Assembly (NCBI GenBank): GCA_027622595.1
Contig: JAQBZZ010000010.1
Coordinates: 1 to 44,017 of the forward strand
Reading direction: 5' to 3'
From: Chloroflexota bacterium
GTDB taxonomy: Bacteria > Chloroflexota > Dehalococcoidia > Lucifugimonadales > UBA2985
Length of the DNA stretch: 44,017 bases
Part shown: positions 17,284-26,274 of the stretch, in pieces
Layout: every line of letters starts with the position of its first letter
Position numbering within the stretch: position 1 is the first letter of the stretch
Position numbers and translations under genes: made by a program
The notes under the pieces: model-generated
The model's input: only the letters and a program-made list of their open reading frames with translations
Databases searched by the model: none
Told to the model about the DNA's origin: nothing

Positions 17284-17640
17284 TCATTGTAGCTGCTGGT
17301 CGAATGTAGCCAGAGGCGCGGCTAGGGCACGGGCAAGCCACAGATAGCTGGCATCGTAGGTTGTTAGGCATGTCTCAAGGGCAATGTCCAGGACTGAAGC
17401 ATAGTCGACCTCGTGCCACTGTATGTCCATGTCGAGAGCCTCTATTAGGATCCTTTTATGAGACTCCCTCTGGGACGGATATTGCAGACACTTCTTCTGT
17501 GCGATGTGCAATAGCTCATAACGTAACAGCATGGGAGCCTGGAGATCGAATCCACTGACAAGACTGTTTGCTTCATCTGCACGCGGCTCCTCAAAGATGA
17601 TGGCTCCCAGGATGCTGGCATCCACCACCTTATCGGCCAT
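17284..17640 (-). CDS. PIN-domain toxin (VapC/FitB-like)
   Basis: The 118-residue protein has the four acidic positions of a PIN ribonuclease: Asp7 (VVDASI), Glu42 (LRYELLHIA), Asp96 (TTYDASYLWLA) and Asp114 (LATFDQQL). Toxins of this class cleave RNA, often tRNA, and are held inactive by the antitoxin encoded just before them. The ATG at 17640 starts inside the last codons of the antitoxin gene (11-base overlap), the usual coupling. An in-frame upstream start at 17673 would extend into the antitoxin without family support. Its own fold appears intact. Confidence 0.85.
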   Translation of the reverse strand: MADKVVDASILGAIIFEEPRADEANSLVSGFDLQAPMLLRYELLHIAQKKCLQYPSQRESHKRILIEALDMDIQWHEVDYASVLDIALETCLTTYDASYLWLARALAAPLATFDQQLQ

Positions 17641-17863
17641 CGCGTAACTCTCTGATCCAGGCGGTGGACTCATCGCCTGTCTGAATGCCCAAATGCTTCA
17701 CTCGCTGGCGGAGCTCATCCAGGGACAACTTTCGTGGCGTGGCTGCCTCCTCCAGGATGGACATCAGCTCACCCTGGAGGGAGCGGTGGTTGCGCTTGGC
17801 GCGGCTGCGTAGCTCCTCTACGAGGTGGTCGGGGACGTTCTTCACTGATAGGTTAACTGGCAC
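17630..17863 (-). CDS. Arc/FitA-type ribbon-helix-helix antitoxin
   Basis: The protein of about 77 residues begins PVNLSVKNVPDHLVEELRSR, the ribbon-helix-helix signature of FitA/Arc-type antitoxins (NVPDHLVEELRSRAKRNHRS, then LQGELMSILEEA). The C-terminal half would wrap the PIN toxin. I chose the GTG at 17863 because GGAG stands 7 bases upstream of it; the in-frame GTG at 17881 would be only about 9 bases from the predicted transcription start and has no ribosome site. The promoter overlaps a palindrome that the protein probably binds (next entry). Confidence 0.8.
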   Translation of the reverse strand: MPVNLSVKNVPDHLVEELRSRAKRNHRSLQGELMSILEEAATPRKLSLDELRQRVKHLGIQTGDESTAWIRELRDGR

Positions 17864-17896
17864 AGTTTGGCTCCATAACACATCTATTATGGTTCC

Positions 17897-17926
17897 ATTA
17901 TAGAACTATAATTGCAGGGTGGTCAA
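17897..17926 (-). promoter_or_regulatory. Toxin-antitoxin promoter with overlapping palindromic operator
   Basis: On the minus strand TTGACC (17926-17921), an 18-base spacer and TATAAT (17902-17897) form a near-consensus promoter. The palindrome ATTATAGAACTATAAT (17897-17912; perfect 7-bp arms, 2-bp centre) covers the -10 and the end of the spacer. This is the layout expected where a ribbon-helix-helix antitoxin blocks RNA polymerase at its own promoter. Confidence 0.75.
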
Positions 17927-17957
17927 CGGAGCCGGGAGCCGGTATCACCGCCGCATC

Positions 17958-18024
17958 TGGTGGAGGCCCCCCACCCTACCGGATTGCTTCGTCGTCCCGA
18001 TTGTATCTGGACTCCTCGCAATGA
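17958..18024. repeat. Degenerate dispersed-repeat fragment
   Basis: A diverged relative of the repeats elsewhere, containing GGAGGCCCCCCACCC, CCGGATTGCTTCGTCG and CTCCTCGCAATGACG. It lies between the toxin-antitoxin promoter and the end of the FAD oxidoreductase gene. Confidence 0.5.
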
Positions 18025-18053
18025 CGATTTATTTATGAACCACGAGTTCCATG

Positions 18054-19382
18054 TTACACAAAATCCTGCATTATCAGGTCTGCGACGTGCTTGCCCATGC
18101 GGACGCTGTAGTTGGTGCCGCGGTCCTCGGGGTAGACCTGGGTGGTGTTGGCAAGGTACAGGCTTTTGATGGGCGTTCTGTGGTCGGGTAGCTGCGCGGA
18201 GTAGTTGGCGCCGATGATGGGCTGGGCCGCTGCCACCTTGTGATAGTGCCACTCCTCGATCCAGGAACGGTCGAAGCGGGGGTTTATCTTCTTCAGATGG
18301 GGGATGTACTCCTCCAGGAGATCGCTGTCCTTCATGTTGAAGAGAGGGCTTGACTCGTCGAGGTAGTTGGAGATGTACAGGATGTGCTTGCCGCCGTACA
18401 TGGACGGATCGACGAAATTGGTCTGCTCGATGAGTCCGACGAACGGGATGGAGCGGTCTGCGATGTTCAGCCAGTATATTTTGGATAGCGGTTCCTTAAG
18501 GACCAGGATGACTAATACGGCGGCGAGGTAGTCGACCCGCTGAAGCTTATCGACGTAGTCCTGGGGCAGCGATGGGACAAGGCGCGGGAAGACATAGGAC
18601 GGCGTTGTGGAGAGCACAGCGTCGAATGAGTGGGTCACAGAATTGCCCCCAGAGTCCAAGACCTCCAACCCAGTCGCCCTGCCGTCTTCGACCACGATTG
18701 ACCTGACGGGCGTGGAAAGGTGCACCTCACCCCCAAGTTCGTTGATACGCTGCTCCAGCACCTCGAAGACCTCCGCAAAGCTGCCCATAGGATAGCCAAG
18801 GCGTTCCCGCTGCATCCCTTTGAGTCCCTTGCCGCGGGAGGCGAAGCGGGTCTGAATCTTGCCCCAGAACCAGGGCATGCCAACCTTGTCGTAGTGCGCT
18901 CCGAACTTACCCCTCAGCAGAGGCCCCCACACGACGTCGTAGACGCCCTTGCCCGCGTATTTTCGAATCCACTCGGAGGCGACGAACGGCTCCAGCTTGC
19001 GCCAGTCCTTGTAGCGGCGTATGTACAGGGTCACGAGACCAAGTCGAAAACGGTCGATGAGGCTAAGGGGCGTGAAGCGCAGCAGGTCTGCGGGCGTCAC
19101 GAAGTTGTATATTTTGCCATCGTAGAAGATACCCACGGTGGACTCAATCCACGCCATCTTTGGGCCGAGGCCAAGCTCGTGGATGAGGTCGACGATGTCC
19201 GTGTCGCTGGTGAAGAGGTGGTGGTAGCCCCGCTCCAAGCGGCCGCCGCCAACATCGAAGGTGGAGGCCTGCCCCCCAAGGAAGGAAGCACCTTCGTACA
19301 CAGTCGCCTGGTGCCCGGCCTTACCCAATGCGAAGGCCGCTGCCATGCCCGCGGCCCCTGCTCCGATTATACCTACTCTCAT
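18054..19382 (-). CDS. FAD-dependent oxidoreductase (protoporphyrinogen oxidase/desaturase-like)
   Basis: The 442-residue protein opens with a dinucleotide-binding motif GIIGAGAAGMAAA (residues about 4-16), followed by an acidic strand end (YEG) and LGGQAS. Its overall plan is that of amine oxidase/phytoene desaturase/HemY-like flavoproteins, with LYLANTTQVYPEDRGTN near the C-terminus closing the FAD site. Its start overlaps the stop of the AglD-like flippase gene by 4 bases (ATGA), so the two are translationally coupled. That pairing suggests a role in lipid or polyprenyl-linked glycan metabolism rather than haem synthesis, but the substrate is unknown. Confidence 0.8.
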   Translation of the reverse strand: MRVGIIGAGAAGMAAAFALGKAGHQATVYEGASFLGGQASTFDVGGGRLERGYHHLFTSDTDIVDLIHELGLGPKMAWIESTVGIFYDGKIYNFVTPADLLRFTPLSLIDRFRLGLVTLYIRRYKDWRKLEPFVASEWIRKYAGKGVYDVVWGPLLRGKFGAHYDKVGMPWFWGKIQTRFASRGKGLKGMQRERLGYPMGSFAEVFEVLEQRINELGGEVHLSTPVRSIVVEDGRATGLEVLDSGGNSVTHSFDAVLSTTPSYVFPRLVPSLPQDYVDKLQRVDYLAAVLVILVLKEPLSKIYWLNIADRSIPFVGLIEQTNFVDPSMYGGKHILYISNYLDESSPLFNMKDSDLLEEYIPHLKKINPRFDRSWIEEWHYHKVAAAQPIIGANYSAQLPDHRTPIKSLYLANTTQVYPEDRGTNYSVRMGKHVADLIMQDFV

Positions 19383-20470
19383 GGAGGGTCCTCAGCTTTC
19401 AGTGTGTTTCCTGGAGATGCGTGGGGCAGGCGGCCGGACTGTGCACGACTCTCCCTGGTGAGCTGTCCAAGGGACATCTTGTCCATCCACAGATACACCA
19501 AACCGAGCAGCGTCACCGGCACCAGAAGCGCTGTGTGGACGACGATGGTGTAGGCCCCGGCAGTCGCACTTTCAGCACCCAGCAGGGTGAGCGTTGCGGC
19601 CGCGGCCACCTCAAAGGTGCCGATGCCGCCTCCGGCCGCAGGCACGGACGTGGCCAGGTTGGATACCGACGTGACCAGCAAGATTACCCCGACCATCTCG
19701 GTCAGGCTGAAGACTTTATTCAAGTCAAAGGAGAAGGCCAGAATATAGTACATCAGTGCCTCCATCAGCCACACCGGCAGGGAGAGCAGAAAGACCGCAA
19801 CGAGGCGGCGCGGGCTTTGCAGGACAACAAGGCCATCGATGAACAGGTGTGACAGCCCATTGACCCGTGACCCGACGGGGCCGGGGAGAAGCCCAGTGAT
19901 CCGGTCGACCAGCGCCTCCAGCCACTTGGGTGATGACGAAGCGACGACCATGAAGGCGGCTATCAGGATAAATGGCATGGACATGGCGACGGCAAGGAGC
20001 AACCACGGTATGTTCGCCTTCTCACCAAGCCCCTGAAGCAGGCCGACCAGGGGCAGGAACAGCGAGACCACCGCGGCGAAGAAAAGGAGCGTAAGGCCGT
20101 CGAAGACGCGCTCAACGGCGATGGTGGCAAGGGCGGAGACCTTGCTGACTTTTTCCCGCTCGCCCAGATAATAGGCCCGCACCACTTCTCCCAGACGCAC
20201 GGGAAGGAGGTTGTTCGCCATGTATCCCACAACCACCACAGGGTATAAGCGAGCTACCGGCAAGGTTCTCATGGGGTTCAAAAGAAACTGCCAGCGCAGG
20301 GTGCGGAAATAGACGGCCACGAAGTAGACAAGGATGGCCGGAATGAGCAGGAAGTAGTCGGCCTCTCCCAATTTCTCCCAGGTCTCTCCAAGGTCGATGC
20401 GGGAGAAAAAGAGGCCCAAAAAGAGAAGGCTTACTCCAATGGCCAGCCAGACGCGGTAGGACTTAAGCAA
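19379..20470 (-). CDS. AglD/LPG-synthase-like flippase-family membrane protein
   Basis: The 363-residue polytopic protein (about eight membrane segments) has the hallmarks of the lysylphosphatidylglycerol synthase transmembrane/UPF0104 family: FRTLRWQFLLNP, YMANNLLPVRLGEVVRAYYL, and VPAAGGGIGTFE. Relatives are linked to polyprenyl-glycan handling (AglD) or aminoacyl-lipid flipping. It is coupled by a 4-base overlap to the downstream FAD oxidoreductase and lies downstream of the Agl23-like and DUF2298 genes on the same strand. The 173-base gap upstream shows no clear promoter. Confidence 0.8.
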   Translation of the reverse strand: MLKSYRVWLAIGVSLLFLGLFFSRIDLGETWEKLGEADYFLLIPAILVYFVAVYFRTLRWQFLLNPMRTLPVARLYPVVVVGYMANNLLPVRLGEVVRAYYLGEREKVSKVSALATIAVERVFDGLTLLFFAAVVSLFLPLVGLLQGLGEKANIPWLLLAVAMSMPFILIAAFMVVASSSPKWLEALVDRITGLLPGPVGSRVNGLSHLFIDGLVVLQSPRRLVAVFLLSLPVWLMEALMYYILAFSFDLNKVFSLTEMVGVILLVTSVSNLATSVPAAGGGIGTFEVAAAATLTLLGAESATAGAYTIVVHTALLVPVTLLGLVYLWMDKMSLGQLTRESRAQSGRLPHASPGNTLKAEDPP

Positions 20471-20643
20471 AGACGAAACTCCGTGATTAGAGGTGTTTTG
20501 GCGATTCGCCAGAGTACCAGTATAGCTTCAAAGGGCGAAGGGGGACAATACAATTATGACGGATCGACAATCAGAACAACCGGTATCTCTTCCGCGACAC
20601 GCTGACTAAGTTGCTCAGATCCGGCAACGTGGAATACAAACTG

Positions 20644-23600
20644 CTAACCGCTTAAATCGACGTGGCTGTCCCAAATATCACGGATACGCTCTAATGCTGG
20701 CTCGTCTCGTATGACGATTTGTATAAGTCCCTGTGGTAATGCCTTGTAGCCGAGTGCTGTCGGTGTGGGCGTGGGAGGCTGCGGCTGGCCCATGAGAGCA
20801 AAGAAGCTAAGACGGGTCACATGGGCCTGCACCGTGTTGGTCACAGGGTCGAAGATGGTGTAGAGGGGTGTCCAGGCCCGGAATACCGTATCATACTTCT
20901 GGATAATCAGTCTAGCGGGGTTGCCCTCGGCTGCCCGGACATCTTCATCGGTATATTTTATTGAGCTGGTAATGGGGATATGGAATTGGGTGTCTGAAAC
21001 CGGAGTACCGGAGGGGTCCGTCATTGCCAGCTCGAAAAGGGCGGTACCGAAGGCCAGCCTTGCAGGTGGAGCTGCGGGGGCCTCGGCGGCGGACTTGGGC
21101 CCATAGCTGAGGAAGCCCGTAGCCCCTGGAGCGAAGGCGGGAACAGTTATTGTTACCCTCTCATCGGGTGAGATGAGAGTAGTAGGGGACCCTGGGATAA
21201 CGGCTATTATGGCTCTCACAGGGGTAGCCGTCGGCGTTAGTGTAGGTGTTAGTTGAGGTGTCGCTGTAGGAGTAGGAGTCACAGTCGGCGTCGGCGTATC
21301 CGTTGGTGAGGGTGTCGGTGCGAGCGTGGGAGTAGTGGTCGCGGTGGCTGTTGGTCGAGGTGTCATCGTAGGAGTGGGCATAACCGTCGACGTCGGGGTA
21401 GCTGATGGCTGTGTTGTCGGTGTAAGTATAGGTGTTGGGGAAGGCATGTGGGTTGGCGTAACAGCTTCTGGGAAATAGGCGACGGCACGGTGGTAGAGGA
21501 AGTCGGTGCTGGTCTTGCGGTAGATAAAGTAGTCCACCCCCTCCCGCCACTTGTCTCTACTGAAGAGATTGGAGAACACGTCCCCGGTGCTGAAGCAGGG
21601 TTCTACGGGCGTTTCACGACAGGGCTTGTACCCCTCTGCGGGCCACCACAGGTACAGGAACTCTTCGCCAGGCCCGTACTTACCAAGGTACTGGGCAAGC
21701 CTCTGCTTGTTGCCGTCGCTGATGAGCAGCACCGAGCCCTTTGGGGCCTCGGTCACATTGCTCAAGTCGGCGTAGTCAACGTTCTTGAAGTCCCGTATAT
21801 ACCAGATCAGGCCCCAGTATATGTCCCTGTCCACCGTCAGCCGCAGCTCGTTTCCCTCGCCCGTCCTCCGGGCTAACGCCATGACCTCATCCATGATTCG
21901 AGGCACGTCGCCGGAGTCCTGCGCGTACACCAGCATCTCCACCGGCACGTCGCCATTGTTATAGGTGGCCTGCCAGCCTGCCCTGACGGCAAAGACCAAA
22001 AGCACCAGTGCAAACGAGAGGGAGACTATTCTGAGGCCGTTGGCAACTCCCGATCGCAGAAGGAGGTGGATTCCCAAGCCCACCAGGGTCAGGGCAATGG
22101 CGAGCAGTACCCAGAACTCCAGGAAGTTCATGAAGTTTCCCTTGTCTATGCGATACAGGAGGAGCCTCACCAGCAGGTAGAGCAGCAGGGCTGTCATCGG
22201 CACCAGGTACAGGCCGCCGGCGCGCCAGACACGCCGCCACGGGACGGCCGTCAGAATGTCGCCAATGAGCTTTCCTGTGAGGACGATCATGGGGAGGACG
22301 ATGTTCACCACAAGCCAGGGCATTTTTTCCCCGGCGACCGAGTAAAGGAGGAAGGTCAGGACGGTCCAGTAAACCAGGAACCGCGTGAAGCTATTGCCCT
22401 TGATGGCGTAGTAGACGATGGCCGCAATGGAAAAGAGGAAGGGCAGCATCTCGTATATCGGAGTTATGACAAAGTAGTAGTACCAGGGTTGGTCTCCCCT
22501 GTTCACCTCCTGCTGCACCATCCAGTATCCAAGGGACTGCCACATCCCACTGCCCAGTCCCACTATGTTGGTGAAGAAGGTGGTGTATAGAAGAATCCAT
22601 ACACCATAGAAGATGGCGGCATATCGCAGCCACACGCGCCGGTCCCAGGTGGTGCCAACCAGCGCCGAGAACCACAGGGCCATGACGACTACCAGGAAGG
22701 CGATGGCCATCCCCTTGGTCACGTCTATGTCCTGTAGTCTGAAAAGCAGGTCTCCGGACGGAGAACCCTCCGGGGAGACCCGGCTGGCGAGTACGATGCC
22801 CGCCCCTCTGAGACGCTCCTGGAAGAAGCTGACGATGGCCGAAGCCTGTGGAGCGGTCAGCGTGGCCAGGAGCACCATGAACGTCCCTGCGCGTGAGAAT
22901 CCCGTTAATCTGTGAGGGCCGCGGGGCTTGCCATAGGCAAAACCATAGCCGGGCCAGTACCGGTATTCGCCCTGGTCTGAAGGTTCCTCTGGAGATGTTC
23001 CTGTCAGATATCCTACATCTACGGATGCTGCGTATAGACCGGTGGAAACCGTTCTCGGCCTGGGCCTGCGCAGCAGCCAGGGGATCCAATCGGTGGATGA
23101 GACTATCAGCAGGTAGCTCCCCAGAATGGCAACCACCATGAACGTCGTCTCCTTGGTGGCGAAGGCAAGGGCGAGGGTGAGTGCACCGATGTAGAGATAG
23201 CGGGTCTTTCCCTCATCCAGGAAACGCCAGAGAAGCACCACAAGGCCAAGCGTCCACACCGCCATGATTATGTCGTTGCGGGCGTATCGGCTGTAGAAGA
23301 GCATCATGGGTGAGAAGGCCAGCAAGGTTGCCGTCACAAGCGCCCCCGCCGTGCCGAGTCGATGGCGCAGGAAATACGGCACGCCGACCAGGGCGGTGCC
23401 GAAGATGGCGTACAACACGCGCGCCATGTAGTCGCTGTCGCCAAAGAGGAAGAAGAAGGCGGCGACACCGTGGAACTGAAGGGGGCCGTGCATGAGCGGC
23501 GAGTGCTGAAAGCCGAAGCCCTCGGCCAGGCGGAAGCTGTAGTACAGGTGCAGGCTCTCGTCGTAGCCAACGGCCCTTGACCCAAGGTCCCACAGCCTCA

Positions 23601-23739
23601 TGGACAGCGCGACCAGGATGAGGAGGCCATACGCCCATACTTCCCAGTGGGGCGACAGGGTGGCGAACAGGCTCTTCCGCTGCTGTTCTTGCAGAGCGGC
23701 GGAGGAATCGTTCACTGTGAGGGAATCACTCTCGTACAC
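20644..23739 (-). CDS. Agl23/TIGR03663-like membrane glycosyltransferase-family protein with extra C-terminal domain
   Basis: The protein of 1031 residues begins with a GT39/PMT-like membrane region (GSRAVGYDESLHLYYSFRLA in the first luminal loop, with the acidic pair GYDE), typical of the TIGR03663 (Agl23-like, flippase activity-associated) family. After the last membrane helix (about residue 610) there is a globular part, then a Pro/Thr-rich linker of about 80 residues (about 760-840), and a second globular domain (SPDERVTITVPAFAPGATG ... FGTALFELAM ... VTRLSFFALMG) that looks like a surface beta-sandwich. A short second P/T stretch and a C-terminal extension follow. Family members normally end after the membrane core and its short tail, so the extra domain is unusual. 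The start overlaps the DUF2298 stop by 14 bases. Confidence 0.8.
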   Translation of the reverse strand: MYESDSLTVNDSSAALQEQQRKSLFATLSPHWEVWAYGLLILVALSMRLWDLGSRAVGYDESLHLYYSFRLAEGFGFQHSPLMHGPLQFHGVAAFFFLFGDSDYMARVLYAIFGTALVGVPYFLRHRLGTAGALVTATLLAFSPMMLFYSRYARNDIIMAVWTLGLVVLLWRFLDEGKTRYLYIGALTLALAFATKETTFMVVAILGSYLLIVSSTDWIPWLLRRPRPRTVSTGLYAASVDVGYLTGTSPEEPSDQGEYRYWPGYGFAYGKPRGPHRLTGFSRAGTFMVLLATLTAPQASAIVSFFQERLRGAGIVLASRVSPEGSPSGDLLFRLQDIDVTKGMAIAFLVVVMALWFSALVGTTWDRRVWLRYAAIFYGVWILLYTTFFTNIVGLGSGMWQSLGYWMVQQEVNRGDQPWYYYFVITPIYEMLPFLFSIAAIVYYAIKGNSFTRFLVYWTVLTFLLYSVAGEKMPWLVVNIVLPMIVLTGKLIGDILTAVPWRRVWRAGGLYLVPMTALLLYLLVRLLLYRIDKGNFMNFLEFWVLLAIALTLVGLGIHLLLRSGVANGLRIVSLSFALVLLVFAVRAGWQATYNNGDVPVEMLVYAQDSGDVPRIMDEVMALARRTGEGNELRLTVDRDIYWGLIWYIRDFKNVDYADLSNVTEAPKGSVLLISDGNKQRLAQYLGKYGPGEEFLYLWWPAEGYKPCRETPVEPCFSTGDVFSNLFSRDKWREGVDYFIYRKTSTDFLYHRAVAYFPEAVTPTHMPSPTPILTPTTQPSATPTSTVMPTPTMTPRPTATATTTPTLAPTPSPTDTPTPTVTPTPTATPQLTPTLTPTATPVRAIIAVIPGSPTTLISPDERVTITVPAFAPGATGFLSYGPKSAAEAPAAPPARLAFGTALFELAMTDPSGTPVSDTQFHIPITSSIKYTDEDVRAAEGNPARLIIQKYDTVFRAWTPLYTIFDPVTNTVQAHVTRLSFFALMGQPQPPTPTPTALGYKALPQGLIQIVIRDEPALERIRDIWDSHVDLSG

Positions 23740-26182
23740 GGTATATGGTCACTCCATCCTGGGAAAACGCCTCGTCGCCTATTTGGGAGAACTTGGCCAT
23801 GCCCCCAGTGCCATAGGTTGCCATCTCACGCGGGCCCACAATCACGTACTGTATATCGTATTTGTCCAGGAGGCGCATCGCTTCTGAGACATTCGGAGTG
23901 GCGTATATCGTGCTGACCTCTTCTTCCCTGCCCTCGAACGGCTCACGGGAGCCGCGCCACTGGTGCTCGTGCCAGGGCCAGCCGAGGACCGTGGGTAGGC
24001 CGGTGCTGCTGGATATACGGCTGTAAGACGTCCAGCTATCCCCGACCGCCTCCAGCACACCCTCGCCTTCCTCTCCGTTGTCCTGAAGCCAGCGAATGGC
24101 GGCGTACTCTCCAGGGCTGCTGCGAGCGATGTGGGCCAGCCCGTCGAGAGTGGTGTCGCCTGCGAACTGCCCACTCTTGGTGAAGGCCGCCTCCACTGGG
24201 TAGTACAGGCTGGCGATGAAGAAGACTCCTATCAGCCCCCACCATCCTCTCATAGCCAGGCGGAGGATGCTTCCGGACGGCAGCTTCATTGAACTGAGGA
24301 AGTATAGGCCAAAGGCTGAGGCGATGGCAAGAATAATCCAGGCCTGGTAGTACACCTTGAAGATGGTGTTCATCCTGTTGTGGAAGAGGTCGTCCACACG
24401 CAGGAACTCCGGCCCAAGTATCAGAAGCAGGGCAAGGGATATCAGGGTCAGGACGAAGACCATCGCAGAGGACGCCCCGGACTCAACATACCGTATGAGG
24501 CTGTAGAGCGCCACAAATAGAAGGAGCACAAGGGGCAGGGTGTTCAGGAACCGCTCCGCTACCACAACCAGCGGGGTGGTTGACCAGGTCAGGGTGCTCC
24601 ACCCCAGTTGCCAGGCCATCCAGATGAAGAAGGGCAGGAATATCAGCGCCAGTACAACGACTGCCCTCGGCCAGAACTCTTTTTTATTTTTAAAAATCTC
24701 CAAAGCGGTGCCACAGTCGACACAGGAGCGGCTTTCCGAAGAATTCTCCGTTCCACAGTTTGCGCACAGCACGACGGGGTTATCTGGAGGGAGGAAAAAC
24801 ACTGCGGGGAGCTGTCGCACAAGAAATGGAAGGAGCATCACCAGGAACAGGCCCCATACAATGAGAAAATGGATGGGACGAGTACTCATTTCACCAACGG
24901 GAAGGATGCCCGAGGCCTGGCTGTCCACGCTGAGATAAAAGGGAATGTACATGAGTATGGCCAGGAACAGCGTGGTCGCTACGGGGGGCCAGACCAGCGG
25001 AAAGACGCGCGGCCATCCGCTTTCTTTCCAGTTGGATTGCTGACGGGTGGCCTTGAATATCAGCAGCGCGGCCCACAGGACGGCGAATGGTACGATGTCC
25101 CAAGTGTTGATGAAGGCCAGGCCACCCAGTAGCAGCGCGGCCACAAAGACGGTGCCGAAGTGACTCCGTACCCAGCGGCTCCCAAATGTAACTGGCGTGA
25201 GGAAAAAGTTCAGGCTGTAGGAGACAAAGAGAAGGATGAATGGAATGGACATGACGTGGGGGTGCAGGTCGCCCAACATGAAGCTGAAGAAGGGGAACTC
25301 CGTTATGGTGTAGTCGAGGCTGCCGCCCTGGGCGTTGAGGGTGTCGATAACCCGAGAGCCGCGCCACCACCACAGGTAGTCGTTTGGACGCCAGGATGAG
25401 GTGTCCACGGGGCCGAGGTCCTTTATCCCGATCCAGCTCCAGAAAGACGCCGCGCCCCACTCTCGCAGCCGCACGAACTCAAGGACACCCTCCAGGTTGC
25501 TCGTCATGAGCAGTAGCATGGGAGCCAGAAGAGCGAAGCCAACCGCCTTCAGGGCGGAACCCCCGTGAGCGCGTATGAGGTTGTACACAAGGCCGAAGGC
25601 CGCGGCGGCCGCCAGGGCGGGTATCAGGGCAAGGGCAAGGTTGTAGGATATGCGGGCAGGGATGAAGGTCAGCTCCGTCAGGTTGCCCATCATCAGGTAG
25701 CCGAAGTAGTAGTACGGGACATCGTTGCCCCTGAGCCAGGGGTCCTCCGGCGGGAAGAAGTTGGCTATCACGGAGGCATTCAGGAAGGCGAAGTCCATCG
25801 GCTGTTCGGTGGTGTTTATGGACGGGTCGTAGGAGCGATAGACGACCCAGGCCAGGTACACGAGGAGAAAGACGCCCTCGCCTATGAGAATGGAGTGGCG
25901 CTCTCGACGGACAAACTCGATTATCTCTTCACGGCGGCGGTACGCGTACCATCCAGAGGCTATCGAGGACAAAAACAGTGCCGCCCAGAGGGTGTACGGG
26001 TTGGTCGGGACCAGGTGAAGGGAGCCCAACATCCACATTACCCATGACAGCAACAGAAGTCCCAAAGGCTTGGCAACGGAGTATCCCCTATCGGCGAGGC
26101 GAGGCAGTATGGCGAAGGCCAGGGAGAAGGCCACGAGGCCAATCAGCTCGATTACCAGGAGCCAATAGAGGACGTTTACCAA
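23726..26182 (-). CDS. DUF2298/YYY-type polytopic membrane protein with zinc-ribbon insert
   Basis: The 818-residue protein is a many-helix membrane protein of the DUF2298 (Chlor_Arch_YYY) family, named for the tyrosines in NDVPYYYFGYLMMGNL. Other family-like segments are RVIDTLNAQGGSLDYTITEF and FFSFMLGDLHPHVMSIPF. Between two membrane helices (about residues 472-490) there is a small zinc-ribbon-like sequence, CANCGTENSSESRSC then VDCG (four Cys in two CxxC pairs). The C-terminal soluble part ends in TIYRVRE. The function is unknown; pairing with an Agl23-like gene is a repeated pattern that suggests glycan transfer or export. It heads the membrane block, 14-base overlap with the next gene. 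Confidence 0.82.
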   Translation of the reverse strand: MVNVLYWLLVIELIGLVAFSLAFAILPRLADRGYSVAKPLGLLLLSWVMWMLGSLHLVPTNPYTLWAALFLSSIASGWYAYRRREEIIEFVRRERHSILIGEGVFLLVYLAWVVYRSYDPSINTTEQPMDFAFLNASVIANFFPPEDPWLRGNDVPYYYFGYLMMGNLTELTFIPARISYNLALALIPALAAAAAFGLVYNLIRAHGGSALKAVGFALLAPMLLLMTSNLEGVLEFVRLREWGAASFWSWIGIKDLGPVDTSSWRPNDYLWWWRGSRVIDTLNAQGGSLDYTITEFPFFSFMLGDLHPHVMSIPFILLFVSYSLNFFLTPVTFGSRWVRSHFGTVFVAALLLGGLAFINTWDIVPFAVLWAALLIFKATRQQSNWKESGWPRVFPLVWPPVATTLFLAILMYIPFYLSVDSQASGILPVGEMSTRPIHFLIVWGLFLVMLLPFLVRQLPAVFFLPPDNPVVLCANCGTENSSESRSCVDCGTALEIFKNKKEFWPRAVVVLALIFLPFFIWMAWQLGWSTLTWSTTPLVVVAERFLNTLPLVLLLFVALYSLIRYVESGASSAMVFVLTLISLALLLILGPEFLRVDDLFHNRMNTIFKVYYQAWIILAIASAFGLYFLSSMKLPSGSILRLAMRGWWGLIGVFFIASLYYPVEAAFTKSGQFAGDTTLDGLAHIARSSPGEYAAIRWLQDNGEEGEGVLEAVGDSWTSYSRISSSTGLPTVLGWPWHEHQWRGSREPFEGREEEVSTIYATPNVSEAMRLLDKYDIQYVIVGPREMATYGTGGMAKFSQIGDEAFSQDGVTIYRVRE

Positions 26183-26274
26183 TGTTTCTCACCCCGTGTC
26201 TTTTGAGAGTTCCTCCGGACGAAAATGGGCCTGCTCAGGCGCATGGAACGGAGTACACCTATCGCTTTGGGCAG

